A stretch of DNA of 64,000 nucleotides from assembly GCF_009795885.1 (NCBI RefSeq), contig NZ_WTEV01000004.1:62001-126000 (forward strand), read 5' to 3'. Below the pieces are notes generated by a model. That model was not told where the DNA came from. It was given only the letters and a program-made list of their open reading frames with translations, and did not search any database. The position numbers and the translations under genes are program-made. How positions within the stretch are numbered: the stretch's first letter is position 1; each line of letters starts with the position of its first letter. Below, one piece after another: positions 1-10,134 of the stretch. The stretch comes from Gilliamella sp. Pas-s25 (GTDB lineage: Bacteria > Pseudomonadota > Gammaproteobacteria > Enterobacterales > Orbaceae).

Positions 1-2297
1 GATTATACGTATCAGGCGAAGCGCTTTGTACGCAATGTGAAGCGGAAGGATTCCGACATATCACCTATTACCTTGACAGACCCGATGTACTTGCACGTTT
101 TTCAACACGCATCACTGCGAATAAACAACGCTATCCTTACCTACTCTCAAATGGTAATCGTATCGCACAAGGTGAACTTGCTGATGGACGTCATTGGGTA
201 CAATGGCAAGATCCTTTTCCTAAACCAGCCTACTTATTTGCCTTAGTTGCTGGTGATTTTGATATTTTAAAAGATCAGTTTATTACTCAATCCAAACGTA
301 AAGTTGATTTAGAAATTTATGTTGATAAAGGTAATTTAGATCGTTCGCACTGGGCAATGACAAGCTTGAAAAATGCCATGCGTTGGGACGAAACACGTTT
401 TGACCTTGAATACGACTTAGATATTTTTATGATCGTTGCGGTTGATTTTTTCAATATGGGGGCAATGGAAAACAAAGGTTTAAATATCTTTAACTCAAAA
501 TATGTGCTGGCCAAACCACAAACAGCGACAGATGATGACTACCTAGGTATTGAAGGTGTAATTGGTCATGAATATTTTCACAACTGGACAGGTAATCGAG
601 TCACCTGTCGTGACTGGTTTCAACTCAGTTTAAAAGAAGGGTTAACAGTGTTTCGTGATCAAGAATTTAGCGCCGATATGGGATCTCGTGCAGTCAAACG
701 GATTGAAGATGTAAAACTTTTGCGTACCGTTCAATTTGCCGAAGATGCCAGCCCAATGTCTCACCCTATTCGCCCAGAACAAGTCATTGAAATGAATAAC
801 TTTTATACAGTAACCGTATACGAAAAAGGCGCTGAAGTTATTCGTATGATGCATACCTTGTTAGGTGAAGATAAATTCCAAGCAGGCATGAAACTCTATT
901 TCAAACGCCATGATGGTAGTGCCGCAACGTGTGATGATTTTGTTGCTGCCATGCAAGATGCCTCTGGCATCGATTTAACTCAGTTTAAATTATGGTATAG
1001 TCAATCAGGTACACCGGAACTAACCGTTACTGATAAGTACGATGCAACAAATCAACAATATACTTTAATAGTGGAACAATATACACCACCGACACAAGAT
1101 CAAAATCAAAAACAAGCATTACATATCCCGCTTGATATTGAATTATATCAACCTAACGGCGAAGTCATTACACTGCAATACCAAGGCAAAGCTATTCACC
1201 ATGTGTTAAATTTAACGCAAAGCACACAACAATTTATCTTTGATAAGGTAACTGAAAAGCCGATCATTTCATTATTACGTGATTTTTCAGCCCCCGTTAA
1301 GTTAACTTATGATTATCAAGATAATGATCTCATTTTCCTAATGCAACACGCGACTAACGCATTTAGCCGCTACGATGCAGCGCAAATGCTATTGGCAAAA
1401 TATGTTCGTTTAAATGTAAAAAATCATAAAGAAAATCAAAAGTTAACACTACCTGATTCAGTATTAGATGCATTTAGAGCTGTATTGTTATCAGAAAATA
1501 CAGATCCTTCCCTTATCGCGCAAATATTGACCTTGCCATCTGAAAACGAATTAGCTAATTTATTTACTGTGGTTGATCCAATTGCTATTCATGAAGTCCG
1601 TCTGTTTTTACTAACTCAATTTGCAAACGAACTTTATGATGAATTATTAGCCGTTTATCACCACAATAACACTTTACAATATCAAATTAAACATAATGAT
1701 ATTGCTAAGCGATCACTTAAAAACTGCTGTTTAACTTTATTAGCTTATGCTGATGACAATTCGCGCGCCAATACATTAGTGAGCCAACAATATCATCAAG
1801 CCAATAATATGACTGATTGTTTAGCCGCCTTAAATGTAGCGGTAAAAGCTCAACTTGATTGTCGAACAGAGCTATTAGTAGACTTTGATGATAAATGGCA
1901 TCAAGATGGACTGGTTATGGACAAATGGTTAGCATTGAACGCAACAAGCCCTGATAAGAACGCCCTTGCTACAGTGAAAAAATTATTAACTCACCGCTCA
2001 TTTACGCTCAGTAATCCAAATCGCATCCGCGCATTAATTGGTGCCTTTGTAAATAATAACCCTGTGGCATTTCATGCTAAAGATGGTAGTGGTTATCAAT
2101 TCTTAGTTGAAATCCTCACTGAGTTAAACCAAAAAAATCCGCAAGTTGCCGCAAGACTCATCGATCCGCTGATTCGATTAAAACGTTATGACGAAAAACG
2201 TCAACAACAGATGCGAAAAGCACTTGAAGCCTTGCTAAAAATTGAAAATTTATCTAAAGATTTATTTGAAAAAATTAGCAAAGCATTAGCTGTATAG
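1..2297 (+). CDS. pepN: Aminopeptidase N (5' end outside window)
   Basis: Zinc M1-family aminopeptidase that removes N-terminal residues from peptides in the cytoplasm. The frame is already open at base 3 and gives 764 residues; E. coli PepN has 870, so about 105 N-terminal residues lie outside the window. Visible are the exopeptidase motif GAMENKG, the zinc site HEYFH at bases 567-581 with the third ligand (E of KEGL) 18 residues later, and a complete helical C-terminal domain ending KISKALAV. The ATG at 357 is internal: codons before it already read conserved family sequence ([17 protein letters not shown]). No internal break is seen. Confidence 0.97.
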   Translation, partial: LYVSGEALCTQCEAEGFRHITYYLDRPDVLARFSTRITANKQRYPYLLSNGNRIAQGELADGRHWVQWQDPFPKPAYLFALVAGDFDILKDQFITQSKRKVDLEIYVDKGNLDRSHWAMTSLKNAMRWDETRFDLEYDLDIFMIVAVDFFNMGAMENKGLNIFNSKYVLAKPQTATDDDYLGIEGVIGHEYFHNWTGNRVTCRDWFQLSLKEGLTVFRDQEFSADMGSRAVKRIEDVKLLRTVQFAEDASPMSHPIRPEQVIEMNNFYTVTVYEKGAEVIRMMHTLLGEDKFQAGMKLYFKRHDGSAATCDDFVAAMQDASGIDLTQFKLWYSQSGTPELTVTDKYDATNQQYTLIVEQYTPPTQDQNQKQALHIPLDIELYQPNGEVITLQYQGKAIHHVLNLTQSTQQFIFDKVTEKPIISLLRDFSAPVKLTYDYQDNDLIFLMQHATNAFSRYDAAQMLLAKYVRLNVKNHKENQKLTLPDSVLDAFRAVLLSENTDPSLIAQILTLPSENELANLFTVVDPIAIHEVRLFLLTQFANELYDELLAVYHHNNTLQYQIKHNDIAKRSLKNCCLTLLAYADDNSRANTLVSQQYHQANNMTDCLAALNVAVKAQLDCRTELLVDFDDKWHQDGLVMDKWLALNATSPDKNALATVKKLLTHRSFTLSNPNRIRALIGAFVNNNPVAFHAKDGSGYQFLVEILTELNQKNPQVAARLIDPLIRLKRYDEKRQQQMRKALEALLKIENLSKDLFEKISKALAV

Positions 2298-2306
2298 GTG
2301 GTAAAA

Positions 2307-2341
2307 ATATCATCCGGCAATATCATTGCCAGATGATATTA
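2307..2341 (+). terminator. Hairpin after pepN
   Basis: Arms AATATCATC/GATGATATT continue through one mismatch into GGCAA/TTGCC around a short loop, 9 bases after the pepN stop. There is no clean T-run (an AT-rich stretch follows), so it may be a terminator or a 3' stabilising hairpin. Confidence 0.5.
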
Positions 2342-2355
2342 ATTAAATTAAAATT

Positions 2356-2400
2356 TAAGTTTTATACTGAAACACATACCTACCTGAAACTTTTTGACAA
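2356..2400 (+). repeat. Upstream element shared with ibaG (copy 1)
   Basis: 45 bases that match the segment upstream of ibaG (6105-6149) at 39 positions. Both copies contain TATACT near the left end and ACCTGAAACTTTTTGACAA at the right end. It lies between pepN and the rhodanese gene, 22 bases before its ATG. It could be a promoter with a conserved early leader, or a regulator site. Confidence 0.6.
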
Positions 2401-2422
2401 TTATTCTAATGAGCTTTACATA

Positions 2423-2752
2423 ATGACAATAAAAGAAATCACACCAACAGAACTGGCAGAAAAACTAAACCAGTTTGATAACATTTTCTTACTTGATGTA
2501 CGCGAAGCTAACGAGGTCGCTATTTGCAATATTAATGGTGCAACGCATATTCCAATGAACCTAATTCCACTGTATTTAGACAAAATCCCTGATGAAATCG
2601 ATATTATTATTTACTGTCATCACGGCATAAGAAGCCTTAATGTCGCTAACTATTTAGCTGAAAATGGTTTTGATACCGATTACCTTTACAACCTAACAGG
2701 GGGAATTGATGCTTGGGCATGCATAATTGATCAACAAATGCCAAGATATTAA
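2423..2752 (+). CDS. Single-domain rhodanese-like protein
   Basis: 109-residue rhodanese-fold protein, probably a cytoplasmic sulfurtransferase. The active-site loop CHHGIRSL carries the catalytic cysteine, followed by the usual NVANYLAENGF helix and the closing NLTGGIDAWA. The start at 2423 (MTIKEITPTEL) is chosen because the family alignment begins there; the frame is open further upstream, but that stretch runs through the hairpin and the repeat element. No convincing Shine-Dalgarno is seen before it. It is monocistronic between pepN and mlaF and ends in a terminator. It resembles GlpE/YgaP-type rhodaneses, but the sulfur donor and acceptor cannot be told from sequence. Confidence 0.85.
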   Translation: MTIKEITPTELAEKLNQFDNIFLLDVREANEVAICNINGATHIPMNLIPLYLDKIPDEIDIIIYCHHGIRSLNVANYLAENGFDTDYLYNLTGGIDAWACIIDQQMPRY

Positions 2753-2755
2753 AAT

Positions 2756-2784
2756 GCCCGTTATCAAACGGGCTTTATTTTTTC
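2756..2784 (+). terminator. Rho-independent terminator
   Basis: GCCCGTT/AACGGGC stem with a 4-base loop, followed by TTTATTTTTTC, directly after the rhodanese stop codon. Confidence 0.9.
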
Positions 2785-2966
2785 TCGTTTATTCTTTAGG
2801 CATTACCCAATAGCCATTTTGGTTATGTGTTTTCATATAATATTTAAAGTATAAAAATTATTTATTTACAAACTATTCGCAAAATGACAATGCGTTTAAT
2901 TGATTTCTTTATTCACAAATATCAAGTAAAATAGATTTAATTATAATTTTAGTAGTATAGGAAATA

Positions 2967-3785
2967 ATGGTGGAAGAGGCATTACAGCAAAATTTGGTTG
3001 AAATCCATGATATGTCTTTTTATCGTGGAACAAGACCTATTTATAAAAATATGAGTCTGAATGTCCCAAAAGGAAAAGTCACGGCAATTATGGGACCTTC
3101 TGGTATTGGTAAAACCACCTTATTACGTCTGATTGGTGGACAATTAAAACCGCAATCAGGAAAAATTCTATTTGATGGTGAAGATATACCCAGCATGTCG
3201 CGTTCAAGATTGTATGAAGTACGTAAACGCATGAGCATGTTATTTCAATCAGGTGCCTTATTTACTGATCTAACGGTATTTGACAATGTGGCCTATCCAT
3301 TACGCGAACACCTAAACTTACCTGAACCTATATTGCACAATTTAGTGCTAATGAAATTACAAGCGGTTGGCTTACGTGGCGCGGCGCAAATGATGCCTTC
3401 TGAATTATCTGGTGGTATGGCAAGACGCGCCGCTTTAGCTAGAGCTATAGCGCTGGATCCCGATTTAATCATGTTTGACGAACCGTTTGCTGGGCAAGAT
3501 CCTATCTCAATGGGCGTGATTGTTAAACTGATATCTGAAATTAACCAATCATTAGGATTAACTTGCATTGTTGTCAGCCATGATGTGAGTGAAGTACTCA
3601 GTATTGCAGACTATGCTTATATTGTAGCTGAACAACATATTATTGCAGGTGGTACACCGCAGCAATTGCGTGATAATGACGATTCACGGGTTAAACAGTT
3701 CCTTGACGGTTTGGCTGATGGACCAGTCCCTTTTCATTATCCTGCTGATGATTATAAATTAGACCTAAGCAGAGGTATAAAATAA
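2967..3785 (+). CDS. mlaF: Phospholipid transport ATPase MlaF
   Basis: ATPase of the MlaFEDB inner-membrane complex that keeps the outer membrane lipid-asymmetric by moving glycerophospholipids between the membranes. 272 residues against 269 in E. coli. Walker A is GPSGIGKTT, signature LSGGM, Walker B LIMFDEPF, and the switch histidine is in VVSHD. The start follows AGGAAA. It is the first gene of mlaFEDCB-ibaG, and its stop overlaps the mlaE start (TAATG). Confidence 0.96.
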   Translation: MVEEALQQNLVEIHDMSFYRGTRPIYKNMSLNVPKGKVTAIMGPSGIGKTTLLRLIGGQLKPQSGKILFDGEDIPSMSRSRLYEVRKRMSMLFQSGALFTDLTVFDNVAYPLREHLNLPEPILHNLVLMKLQAVGLRGAAQMMPSELSGGMARRAALARAIALDPDLIMFDEPFAGQDPISMGVIVKLISEINQSLGLTCIVVSHDVSEVLSIADYAYIVAEQHIIAGGTPQQLRDNDDSRVKQFLDGLADGPVPFHYPADDYKLDLSRGIK

Positions 3786-4564
3786 TGTTAAATTTATTGG
3801 CAAAATTAGGGCAATGGTTTATCAATATCATTGCGATGATTGGTCGTTCTGGTGTTATGCTGTTTGGGGCATTGATTGGTAAGCCACAATTTAACAAACA
3901 ATTTCCATTACTCGTTAAGCAATTTTATTTTGTTGGAGTACAATCTCTCACTATTATTATTGTTTCTGGTCTTTTTATAGGCATGGTTTTGGCTCTGCAA
4001 GGTTATTTTATTCTAACCACTTTTGGTGCCGAAGCAAGCCTTGGAATGATGGTTGCGCTAGCCCTACTTCGCGAATTAGGACCTGTTGTTGCAGGTCTAC
4101 TGTTTGCTGGACGTGCAGGCTCTGCTTTAACAGCCGAAATCGGCTTAATGAAAGCAACTGAACAGTTATCAAGTATGGAGATGATGGCAATTGATCCACT
4201 ACGACGTATTATCGCTCCGCGTTTTTGGGCAGGTTTTTTTAGTATGCCGTTTTTAACTGCAATTTTTGTCACCGTTGGCATTTTAGGTGGTGCGCTTGTT
4301 GGCGTTGATTGGAAAGGTATTGATGCAGGCTTTTTTTGGTCATCGATTCAAAGTAATGTTGATTGGTGGCATGATTTAGGCAACTGTTTTGTCAAAAGCT
4401 TTGCATTTGCCATCGCTAGCACTTGGATTGCACTTTTTAATGGTTATGATTGTGTACCAACATCAGAAGGAATTAGTCGAGCAACAACAAGCACTGTTGT
4501 TTATTCATCATTAGTTATTTTGGGGTTAGATTTTATTTTAACCGCATTAATGTTTAGTCATTGA
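3785..4564 (+). CDS. mlaE: Phospholipid ABC transporter permease MlaE
   Basis: Integral membrane permease of the Mla system (MlaE/YrbE family), 259 residues, close to the E. coli 260. It has several long hydrophobic segments and the family signature around [20 protein letters not shown], which faces the ATPase. The start overlaps the mlaF stop by one base, suggesting translational coupling. Confidence 0.96.
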   Translation: MLNLLAKLGQWFINIIAMIGRSGVMLFGALIGKPQFNKQFPLLVKQFYFVGVQSLTIIIVSGLFIGMVLALQGYFILTTFGAEASLGMMVALALLRELGPVVAGLLFAGRAGSALTAEIGLMKATEQLSSMEMMAIDPLRRIIAPRFWAGFFSMPFLTAIFVTVGILGGALVGVDWKGIDAGFFWSSIQSNVDWWHDLGNCFVKSFAFAIASTWIALFNGYDCVPTSEGISRATTSTVVYSSLVILGLDFILTALMFSH

Positions 4565-4575
4565 GGTCATTAAAC

Positions 4576-5166
4576 ATGAGTCGTAAAATCGAAATTACAG
4601 TAGGATTATTTATGGTGCTGGTCATTTGTTCAGTGCTATTTTTATGTTTTAGAGTAACCGATCCAACATCATTTGCTAGCCATAATTCCTATCGAGTTTA
4701 TGCTGTATTTGATAATATTGGGGGGTTAAAAGCACGTTCTCCTATCAAAATTGGTGGGGTAGTCATTGGTCGCGTCAGTAATATTTCGCTAAATTCGTCG
4801 AATGGCAACCAATACAAACCTTATGTAGCAATGGATATTGATGCACAATATAACAAAATTCCAAGTTCAAGTTCACTTTCAATTAAGACTTCTGGAATAC
4901 TTGGAGAACAATTTATTGATATCAATATAGGCGTTGATAGAGAAACAGAATTTAGTATTGACGCATCAGGCGTTGATCCAGCTATTGTAGCTGAAGCAGA
5001 AAAAAATAAAACTCCGCCATACTTACTCGAAGGTTTTGTTGTGCAAAACACCACACCTGCTATCGTTTTAGAAGATCTCATTGGTAAATTCCTTTACAGC
5101 ATAGGTGGCTCATCAGATAAAGACAAAACCAACAAAGATAACAAAGAAGATACAACTGAAAACTAA
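4576..5166 (+). CDS. mlaD: MCE-domain lipid-binding protein MlaD
   Basis: Substrate-binding subunit of the Mla complex: one N-terminal membrane helix (about residues 8-28) and a periplasmic MCE domain (VYAVFDNIGGLKARSPIKIGG, residues about 45-120) that forms the hexameric lipid channel. 196 residues against 183 in E. coli; the extra length is a charged K/D/N-rich tail. The start at ATG 4576 (MSRKIEITVG) is chosen over an in-frame TTG at 4561 because it matches the family and has GAGGT upstream. Confidence 0.94.
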   Translation: MSRKIEITVGLFMVLVICSVLFLCFRVTDPTSFASHNSYRVYAVFDNIGGLKARSPIKIGGVVIGRVSNISLNSSNGNQYKPYVAMDIDAQYNKIPSSSSLSIKTSGILGEQFIDINIGVDRETEFSIDASGVDPAIVAEAEKNKTPPYLLEGFVVQNTTPAIVLEDLIGKFLYSIGGSSDKDKTNKDNKEDTTEN

Positions 5167-5175
5167 GGAGTTAAC

Positions 5176-5820
5176 ATGTTAAACAAATTTAAAACAACCA
5201 TTCTTTTAGTATTAGCTTTATTGTTTAGTTCTACAGCCTTTGCTGAAAACGATCCCTATAAAGAAATGCAAGTTTCTGCTGATAAGATTTTTAGCACCAT
5301 GAATGCACAATCCGCAGCATTAAAATCAAACCCTAACAAACTAAAAGAGATTGTAAGATCGGATTTATTGCCTTATGTACAAGTCAAATATGCTGGTGCA
5401 TTAATTCTAGGTAATTATTATAAAAGTGCAACGGAAGCGCAGCGCACAGCTTATTTTGCGGCTTTTGAAAACTATCTGGTACAAGCTTTTGCTCAAGCTT
5501 TATCTATGTATAATGGACAAACATATCAAGTTGAATCGCCTAAAGATTTAACTGGTAAAACACTTATTTCTATTCGTGTTTTATTAAATCAACCAGATAA
5601 AAATCAACAACCATTGCGTATTGATTTTCAATGGCGTAAAAACTCTGTCACTGGTGAATGGAAAGCTTATGATTTAGTTGCTGAAGGTGTAAGCATGATC
5701 ACCACAAAACAAAATGAATGGTCAACCATTTTACGTCAAAACGGAATTGATGCATTAACTAAACAATTAACTGATCTTTCAAACCGCAATATTGATCCAA
5801 ATGCTAAACAAAAAGGTTAG
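5176..5820 (+). CDS. mlaC: Periplasmic lipid shuttle MlaC
   Basis: Soluble periplasmic carrier that ferries phospholipid between MlaA at the outer membrane and MlaD. 214 residues with a clear Sec signal peptide (hydrophobic TTILLVLALLFSS, probable cleavage after TAFA). The family features YFAAFENYLVQAFAQALSMY and VEGVSMI-like LVAEGVSMI are present. A strong AAGGAG lies upstream. The gene sits 9 bases after mlaD in the same operon. Confidence 0.95.
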   Translation: MLNKFKTTILLVLALLFSSTAFAENDPYKEMQVSADKIFSTMNAQSAALKSNPNKLKEIVRSDLLPYVQVKYAGALILGNYYKSATEAQRTAYFAAFENYLVQAFAQALSMYNGQTYQVESPKDLTGKTLISIRVLLNQPDKNQQPLRIDFQWRKNSVTGEWKAYDLVAEGVSMITTKQNEWSTILRQNGIDALTKQLTDLSNRNIDPNAKQKG

Positions 5821-5826
5821 TCGATA

Positions 5827-6099
5827 ATGTCGCGAATCAAAACAGAACAACAACAAGATATATTATGTTTACAGGGTGAACTTGATGTTCACTCTTTAAA
5901 CGATTTATGGTCAACACAAAGCTCCCTTTTAAACGCTGTAAAATCCATTGATGTAGAACAACTTACTCGGGTTGATTCTTCAGGTCTCGCGACTTTAATT
6001 TATTTTTGCAATAAATATGATGTAAAGCTCAAAGGTATTAATCCTCAGCTACAAACATTAATTACCTTGTATGATCTACAACCTGTTATCAATAGTTAA
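5827..6099 (+). CDS. mlaB: STAS-domain protein MlaB
   Basis: Cytoplasmic STAS-domain subunit that binds MlaF and is needed for assembly and activity of the MlaFEDB complex. 90 residues, with the STAS core ILCLQGELDVHSLNDLW and the conserved loop RVDSSGLATL. The start lies 6 bases after the mlaC stop. Confidence 0.9.
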   Translation: MSRIKTEQQQDILCLQGELDVHSLNDLWSTQSSLLNAVKSIDVEQLTRVDSSGLATLIYFCNKYDVKLKGINPQLQTLITLYDLQPVINS

Positions 6100-6104
6100 A
6101 AAGG

Positions 6105-6149
6105 TAAATTTTATACTAAGACGCATAGTTACCTGAAACTTTTTGACAA
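6105..6149 (+). repeat. Upstream element shared with the rhodanese gene (copy 2)
   Basis: Second copy of the 45-base element at 2356-2400 (39 matches). It lies between mlaB and ibaG. It contains TATACT (6112-6117), and also TTGACA (6143-6148) with a possible -10 TTTATA 17 bases downstream, so ibaG may have its own promoter apart from the mla operon. Confidence 0.6.
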
Positions 6150-6191
6150 AACATAATACCCATAATTTATATTAATAATGAGTAATAAGTA

Positions 6192-6449
6192 ATGAATAAA
6201 CAAGAAATTATAGATAAATTAAACAGTTCACTTAAACTTGATGATGTACATGTACTGACTGATGATGGCAGCCATTTTCAAATTATTGCCGTTGGTGAAT
6301 TATTTGCCGATTTAAATCGAGTAAAAAAACAACAAGCGATCTACGCCCCTTTGGCAGAATTTATTCATGATAACCGCATCCATGCACTTTCGATAAAAAC
6401 CTATACCCCCTCTGAATGGCAACGCGAACGCAAATTGATGGGATTATAA
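6192..6449 (+). CDS. ibaG: BolA-family protein IbaG
   Basis: 85-residue BolA-fold protein (YrbA/IbaG) that binds a [2Fe-2S] cluster together with monothiol glutaredoxin and is linked to acid tolerance and iron-sulfur trafficking. Typical motifs are [19 protein letters not shown] and [19 protein letters not shown]. It follows mlaB as in E. coli, where murA comes next; here murA is absent and prlC follows. Confidence 0.92.
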   Translation: MNKQEIIDKLNSSLKLDDVHVLTDDGSHFQIIAVGELFADLNRVKKQQAIYAPLAEFIHDNRIHALSIKTYTPSEWQRERKLMGL

Positions 6450-6544
6450 TGCTTCCTAAGTATGATATTCTCTTGAATTAACTGAATTTGCCACCATATT
6501 ATGTTCTATCAATAGACAACCCATGAGTATAAAGGTATCGCTAC

Positions 6545-8572
6545 ATGACTAATCCATTATTAACAGATGCATCATTACCACTCTTTTCACAAATTAAGCC
6601 CGAGCATGTTTTGCCTGCTATACAAGAAACTTTAAAAAACTGCAGAAATACAATTGAAACAGTACTAAAACAAAATAGCCAATACACTTGGGATAACTTA
6701 ATCCAACCAATTGATGAAGTGGACGAAAAATTTGGTCGAGCTTGGTCGCCAGTTAGCCATCTTAATTCAGTTAAAAATAGCCCAGAACTACGCGAAGCTT
6801 ATGAAGCGTGTCTGCCATTATTATCCGAATACAGCACATGGGTTGGACAACATAAACCTTTATATCAAGCCTATAAACAACTCAAAGAAAGCGAACAATA
6901 TGCGACGTTAAGCAAAGCACAGAAAAAAGTTATTGATAATGCATTACGCGATTTTGAATTATCTGGAATTGGTTTACCTGATGATCAACAAAAACGCTAC
7001 GGTGAAATTGTCGCAAAACTATCAGAATTATCCTCAAAATATAGCAATAATGTACTTGATGCGACTATGGGTTGGTCAAAATTAATTACCGATATCAAAG
7101 AACTCTCTGGCATGCCTGAAAGTGCGCTTGCTGCCGCAAAAGAACAAGCCAAAATAAAAGGTAAAGAGGGTTGGTTACTGACTTTAGATATACCAAGTTA
7201 TCTTCCAGTCATGACTTATTGTGATAATCGTGATTTACGTTTTGAACTTTATCAAGCCTATACTACTCGTGCATCAGATCAAGGCCCTCATGCAGGTAAG
7301 TGGGATAATACAGAAATCATCAAACAAATCTTAACGCTACGTAATGAGCTTGCACAATTACTAGGCTTTAATACCTATGCAGATAAATCACTGGCAACAA
7401 AAATGGCTGAGTCCACCCCGCAAGTCATCGAGTTTTTAACTAATTTAGCAATTAAAGCTAAACCTCAAGGTGAAAAGGAGCTTGCTGAACTTAAACGTTA
7501 TGCTTATGAGTTTTTTGGCGCTAGTGATATCAAACCATGGGATGTGGCGTATTATAGTGAAAAACAAAAGCAATATTTATACAGCATTAACGATGAAGAG
7601 TTGCGTCCTTATTTTCCTCAGCAACGAGTGATTAATGGCTTATTTGAGGTGGTACACCGTATCTTTGGTATTACAGCCAAAGAGCGACAAGGCGTTGAAG
7701 TTTGGGATCCCGAAGTGAAATTTTATGATCTATTTGCTGCTAACGGTGAATTAAAAGGTAGCTTCTATCTTGATTTATATGCGCGCGAACACAAGCGTGG
7801 TGGCGCTTGGATGGATGATTGTATTGGTCGTATGCGTTTTGCTGACGGTCATGTACAAAAACCGGTTGCCTATTTAACCTGTAACTTTAATCGCCCTGTT
7901 GGCGACAAACCAGCGCTATTTACGCATGATGAAGTCACCACCCTATTCCATGAGTTTGGTCATGGTTTACACCACATGTTAACCGAAATTGATACTTCAT
8001 CTGTCGCAGGTATTAATGGTGTACCTTGGGATGCGGTTGAATTACCTAGTCAATTCTTAGAAAACTGGTGTTGGCAACCCGAAGCACTTGCATTTATATC
8101 AGGACATTATCAAACTGGCGAACCACTGCCGGCAGAAATGTTAGAAAAGATGTTAGATGCTAAAAACTACCAAGCCGCGCTATTTATTTTACGCCAATTG
8201 GAATTTGGTCTATTTGACTTTAAATTACATACACAAAAAGATCCTGATATTTTAAACACATTAGCCGAAGTAAGACAGCAAGTCGCTGTTGTGCCTACCG
8301 TTGAATGGGGTCGATTCCCACATGCATTTAGTCATATTTTTGCTGGAGGTTATGCTGCTGGTTATTACAGCTATTTATGGGCAGAAGTATTATCCGCTGA
8401 TGCATTTTCACGTTTTGAAGAAGAAGGCATCTTCAACGCTAAAACCGGTAATGCCTTTCTTGATAATATCTTGTCGCAAGGCGGTAGCGATGAACCAATG
8501 ACACTATTTAAAAACTTCCGAGGTCGTGAACCTCAACTTGAAGCATTACTTCGACATTATGGTATCCACTAG
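6545..8572 (+). CDS. prlC: Oligopeptidase A
   Basis: Cytoplasmic M3-family zinc metallopeptidase that degrades short peptides, including cleaved signal peptides. 675 residues, essentially the length of E. coli OpdA (680). The zinc motif HEFGH is in [14 protein letters not shown], with the third ligand in the downstream [11 protein letters not shown] helix. Its stop overlaps the rsmJ start by 14 bases, the prlC-rsmJ order also found in E. coli. Confidence 0.97.
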   Translation: MTNPLLTDASLPLFSQIKPEHVLPAIQETLKNCRNTIETVLKQNSQYTWDNLIQPIDEVDEKFGRAWSPVSHLNSVKNSPELREAYEACLPLLSEYSTWVGQHKPLYQAYKQLKESEQYATLSKAQKKVIDNALRDFELSGIGLPDDQQKRYGEIVAKLSELSSKYSNNVLDATMGWSKLITDIKELSGMPESALAAAKEQAKIKGKEGWLLTLDIPSYLPVMTYCDNRDLRFELYQAYTTRASDQGPHAGKWDNTEIIKQILTLRNELAQLLGFNTYADKSLATKMAESTPQVIEFLTNLAIKAKPQGEKELAELKRYAYEFFGASDIKPWDVAYYSEKQKQYLYSINDEELRPYFPQQRVINGLFEVVHRIFGITAKERQGVEVWDPEVKFYDLFAANGELKGSFYLDLYAREHKRGGAWMDDCIGRMRFADGHVQKPVAYLTCNFNRPVGDKPALFTHDEVTTLFHEFGHGLHHMLTEIDTSSVAGINGVPWDAVELPSQFLENWCWQPEALAFISGHYQTGEPLPAEMLEKMLDAKNYQAALFILRQLEFGLFDFKLHTQKDPDILNTLAEVRQQVAVVPTVEWGRFPHAFSHIFAGGYAAGYYSYLWAEVLSADAFSRFEEEGIFNAKTGNAFLDNILSQGGSDEPMTLFKNFRGREPQLEALLRHYGIH

Positions 8573-9290
8573 TCCTAACTTAGCTCAGCTAAAATTATTA
8601 GCTGAGCAGTGGTTATCGGCAAATGCCGATCTACCGTTCACTCTGGTTACCCAAAACAATCAACTTGAGTTACAAAAGACAGACGAAGCAAAATTAGGTT
8701 CGATATGTGTTAATTTCGTTTCAGGAACAATGGCTCATCGTCGTCAATTTGGTGGTGGTCGCGGCGAAGCGATTGCGAAAGCGGTCGGTGTAAAAGGTGA
8801 GTATTTACCTACCGTTGTTGATACCACAGCTGGGCTTGGTCGAGATGCCTTTGTTTTAGCATCTATCGGTTGTCATGTCACTATGTTTGAGCGGCACCCT
8901 GTCGTTGCTGCATTATTAGAAGATGGTTTACAGCGTGCCTATCAAGATCCCCATATTGGTAGTTGGCTTGAGCAGCATTTACGTTTAATTTATCATTCAA
9001 GCATTGAGGGATTAAGTACTTACCCAGATAAACCCGATGTGATTTATCTCGACCCCATGTTTCCACATCGTCAAAAAAGTGCACTTGTCAAAAAAGAGAT
9101 GCGCATATTCCAACAACTAGTTGGTAGTGATAATGATGCTGATAGTTTATTAGAACCAGCAAGAAAATTAGCAAAAAAACGAGTGGTAGTAAAAAGGCCA
9201 GATTATGCGCCGTTTTTAGCCAATCAAAAACCGACGGCCGAAATTAAAACAAAAAATCACCGTTTTGATATATATACACCTTTAAAGTAA
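8559..9290 (+). CDS. rsmJ: 16S rRNA m2G1516 methyltransferase
   Basis: SAM-dependent methyltransferase that makes N2-methylguanosine at 16S rRNA position 1516. Family motifs are [18 protein letters not shown], the SAM loop [17 protein letters not shown], the catalytic-region [20 protein letters not shown] and the C-terminal [12 protein letters not shown]. The start at ATG 8559 gives 243 residues; an upstream in-frame GTG at 8526 would only add sequence that overlaps the prlC end. Confidence 0.95.
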   Translation: MVSTSPNLAQLKLLAEQWLSANADLPFTLVTQNNQLELQKTDEAKLGSICVNFVSGTMAHRRQFGGGRGEAIAKAVGVKGEYLPTVVDTTAGLGRDAFVLASIGCHVTMFERHPVVAALLEDGLQRAYQDPHIGSWLEQHLRLIYHSSIEGLSTYPDKPDVIYLDPMFPHRQKSALVKKEMRIFQQLVGSDNDADSLLEPARKLAKKRVVVKRPDYAPFLANQKPTAEIKTKNHRFDIYTPLK

Positions 9291-9311
9291 TACAGGAATA
9301 CGTTTTAAATT

Positions 9312-10001
9312 ATGCGATTAGATAAATTTCTTGCTCATCACTTAGGCGCCAGTCGCACGATTGTCACCAAAGAACTCAAAGCTAAAAAAGTGACTGTCGA
9401 TGGTGAGATTATAAAGTCAGGCGCTTATCAATTATCGCCAAAACAGATTGTTCATTATGATGGTTATCAAATCGAACAAGTTACCAGCCAGCGCTATTTC
9501 ATGCTCAATAAGCCCCAAGGCTATGTTTGTTCAACCGATGATCCTGACCATCCCACTATTCTTTATTTTATTGATGAGCCGATGCCTGAAAAATTACATG
9601 CAGCTGGCAGGCTTGATCTTGATACGACTGGGCTGGTATTACTGACCGATGATGGTAAATGGTCACACCGAATTACATCACCCAAGCATCATTGTGAAAA
9701 AGTCTATGCCGTTACAGTTGAACAACCACTAGGCATTGAACTGATTGATATATTTAATAATGGCATCCAATTAAAAAGTGAGAAATCACTCACTAAACCA
9801 GCTAAATTACATATTATCGATGATTTTCACGCTGAATTAACCATTAGTGAAGGGCGATATCATCAAGTTAAACGCATGTTTGCTGCAGTCAATAATCATG
9901 TTGTTGCGTTGCATCGCAAACAGATCGGCAAAGTAATCCTTGATATACCTGAAGGGGAATATCGACCACTTACACAAGATGAAATTGACTCGTTTAATTG
10001 A
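9312..10001 (+). CDS. rsuA: 16S rRNA pseudouridine-516 synthase
   Basis: Converts U516 of 16S rRNA to pseudouridine. 229 residues: an N-terminal S4 RNA-binding domain ([16 protein letters not shown], residues 1-60) and a catalytic domain with the RsuA-family motif [18 protein letters not shown], which holds the catalytic aspartate. It lies 21 bases after rsmJ, so the two 16S modification genes probably share a transcript. Confidence 0.95.
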   Translation: MRLDKFLAHHLGASRTIVTKELKAKKVTVDGEIIKSGAYQLSPKQIVHYDGYQIEQVTSQRYFMLNKPQGYVCSTDDPDHPTILYFIDEPMPEKLHAAGRLDLDTTGLVLLTDDGKWSHRITSPKHHCEKVYAVTVEQPLGIELIDIFNNGIQLKSEKSLTKPAKLHIIDDFHAELTISEGRYHQVKRMFAAVNNHVVALHRKQIGKVILDIPEGEYRPLTQDEIDSFN

Positions 10002-10086
10002 TACGTACAATTTATAAAGCTCTCAACCACAACTTTCCATTTAAATAATTAAGAATTTTTTAAATGATTTTGTGTCATTTATTGTC

Positions 10087-10104
10087 GCGCATTTTGTAAT
10101 GCGC
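10087..10104. other. Perfect 7-bp hairpin upstream of the MFS gene
   Basis: GCGCATT/AATGCGC with a TTGT loop, 30 bases before the GTG start of the exporter. There is no T-run on either strand, so it is not a classical terminator. It could be an operator palindrome or a leader hairpin. Confidence 0.4.
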
Positions 10105-10134
10105 ATCTTGAATAAAATTTGAAGGAAGTACGAC

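Noticed and set aside
37-246. 69-codon ORF at the left edge
   Set aside because: Out-of-frame shadow of pepN, whose true frame reads conserved sequence through it.
2394-2422. TTGACA-17-TACATA as promoter of the rhodanese gene
   Set aside because: Transcription would begin after the ATG at 2423.
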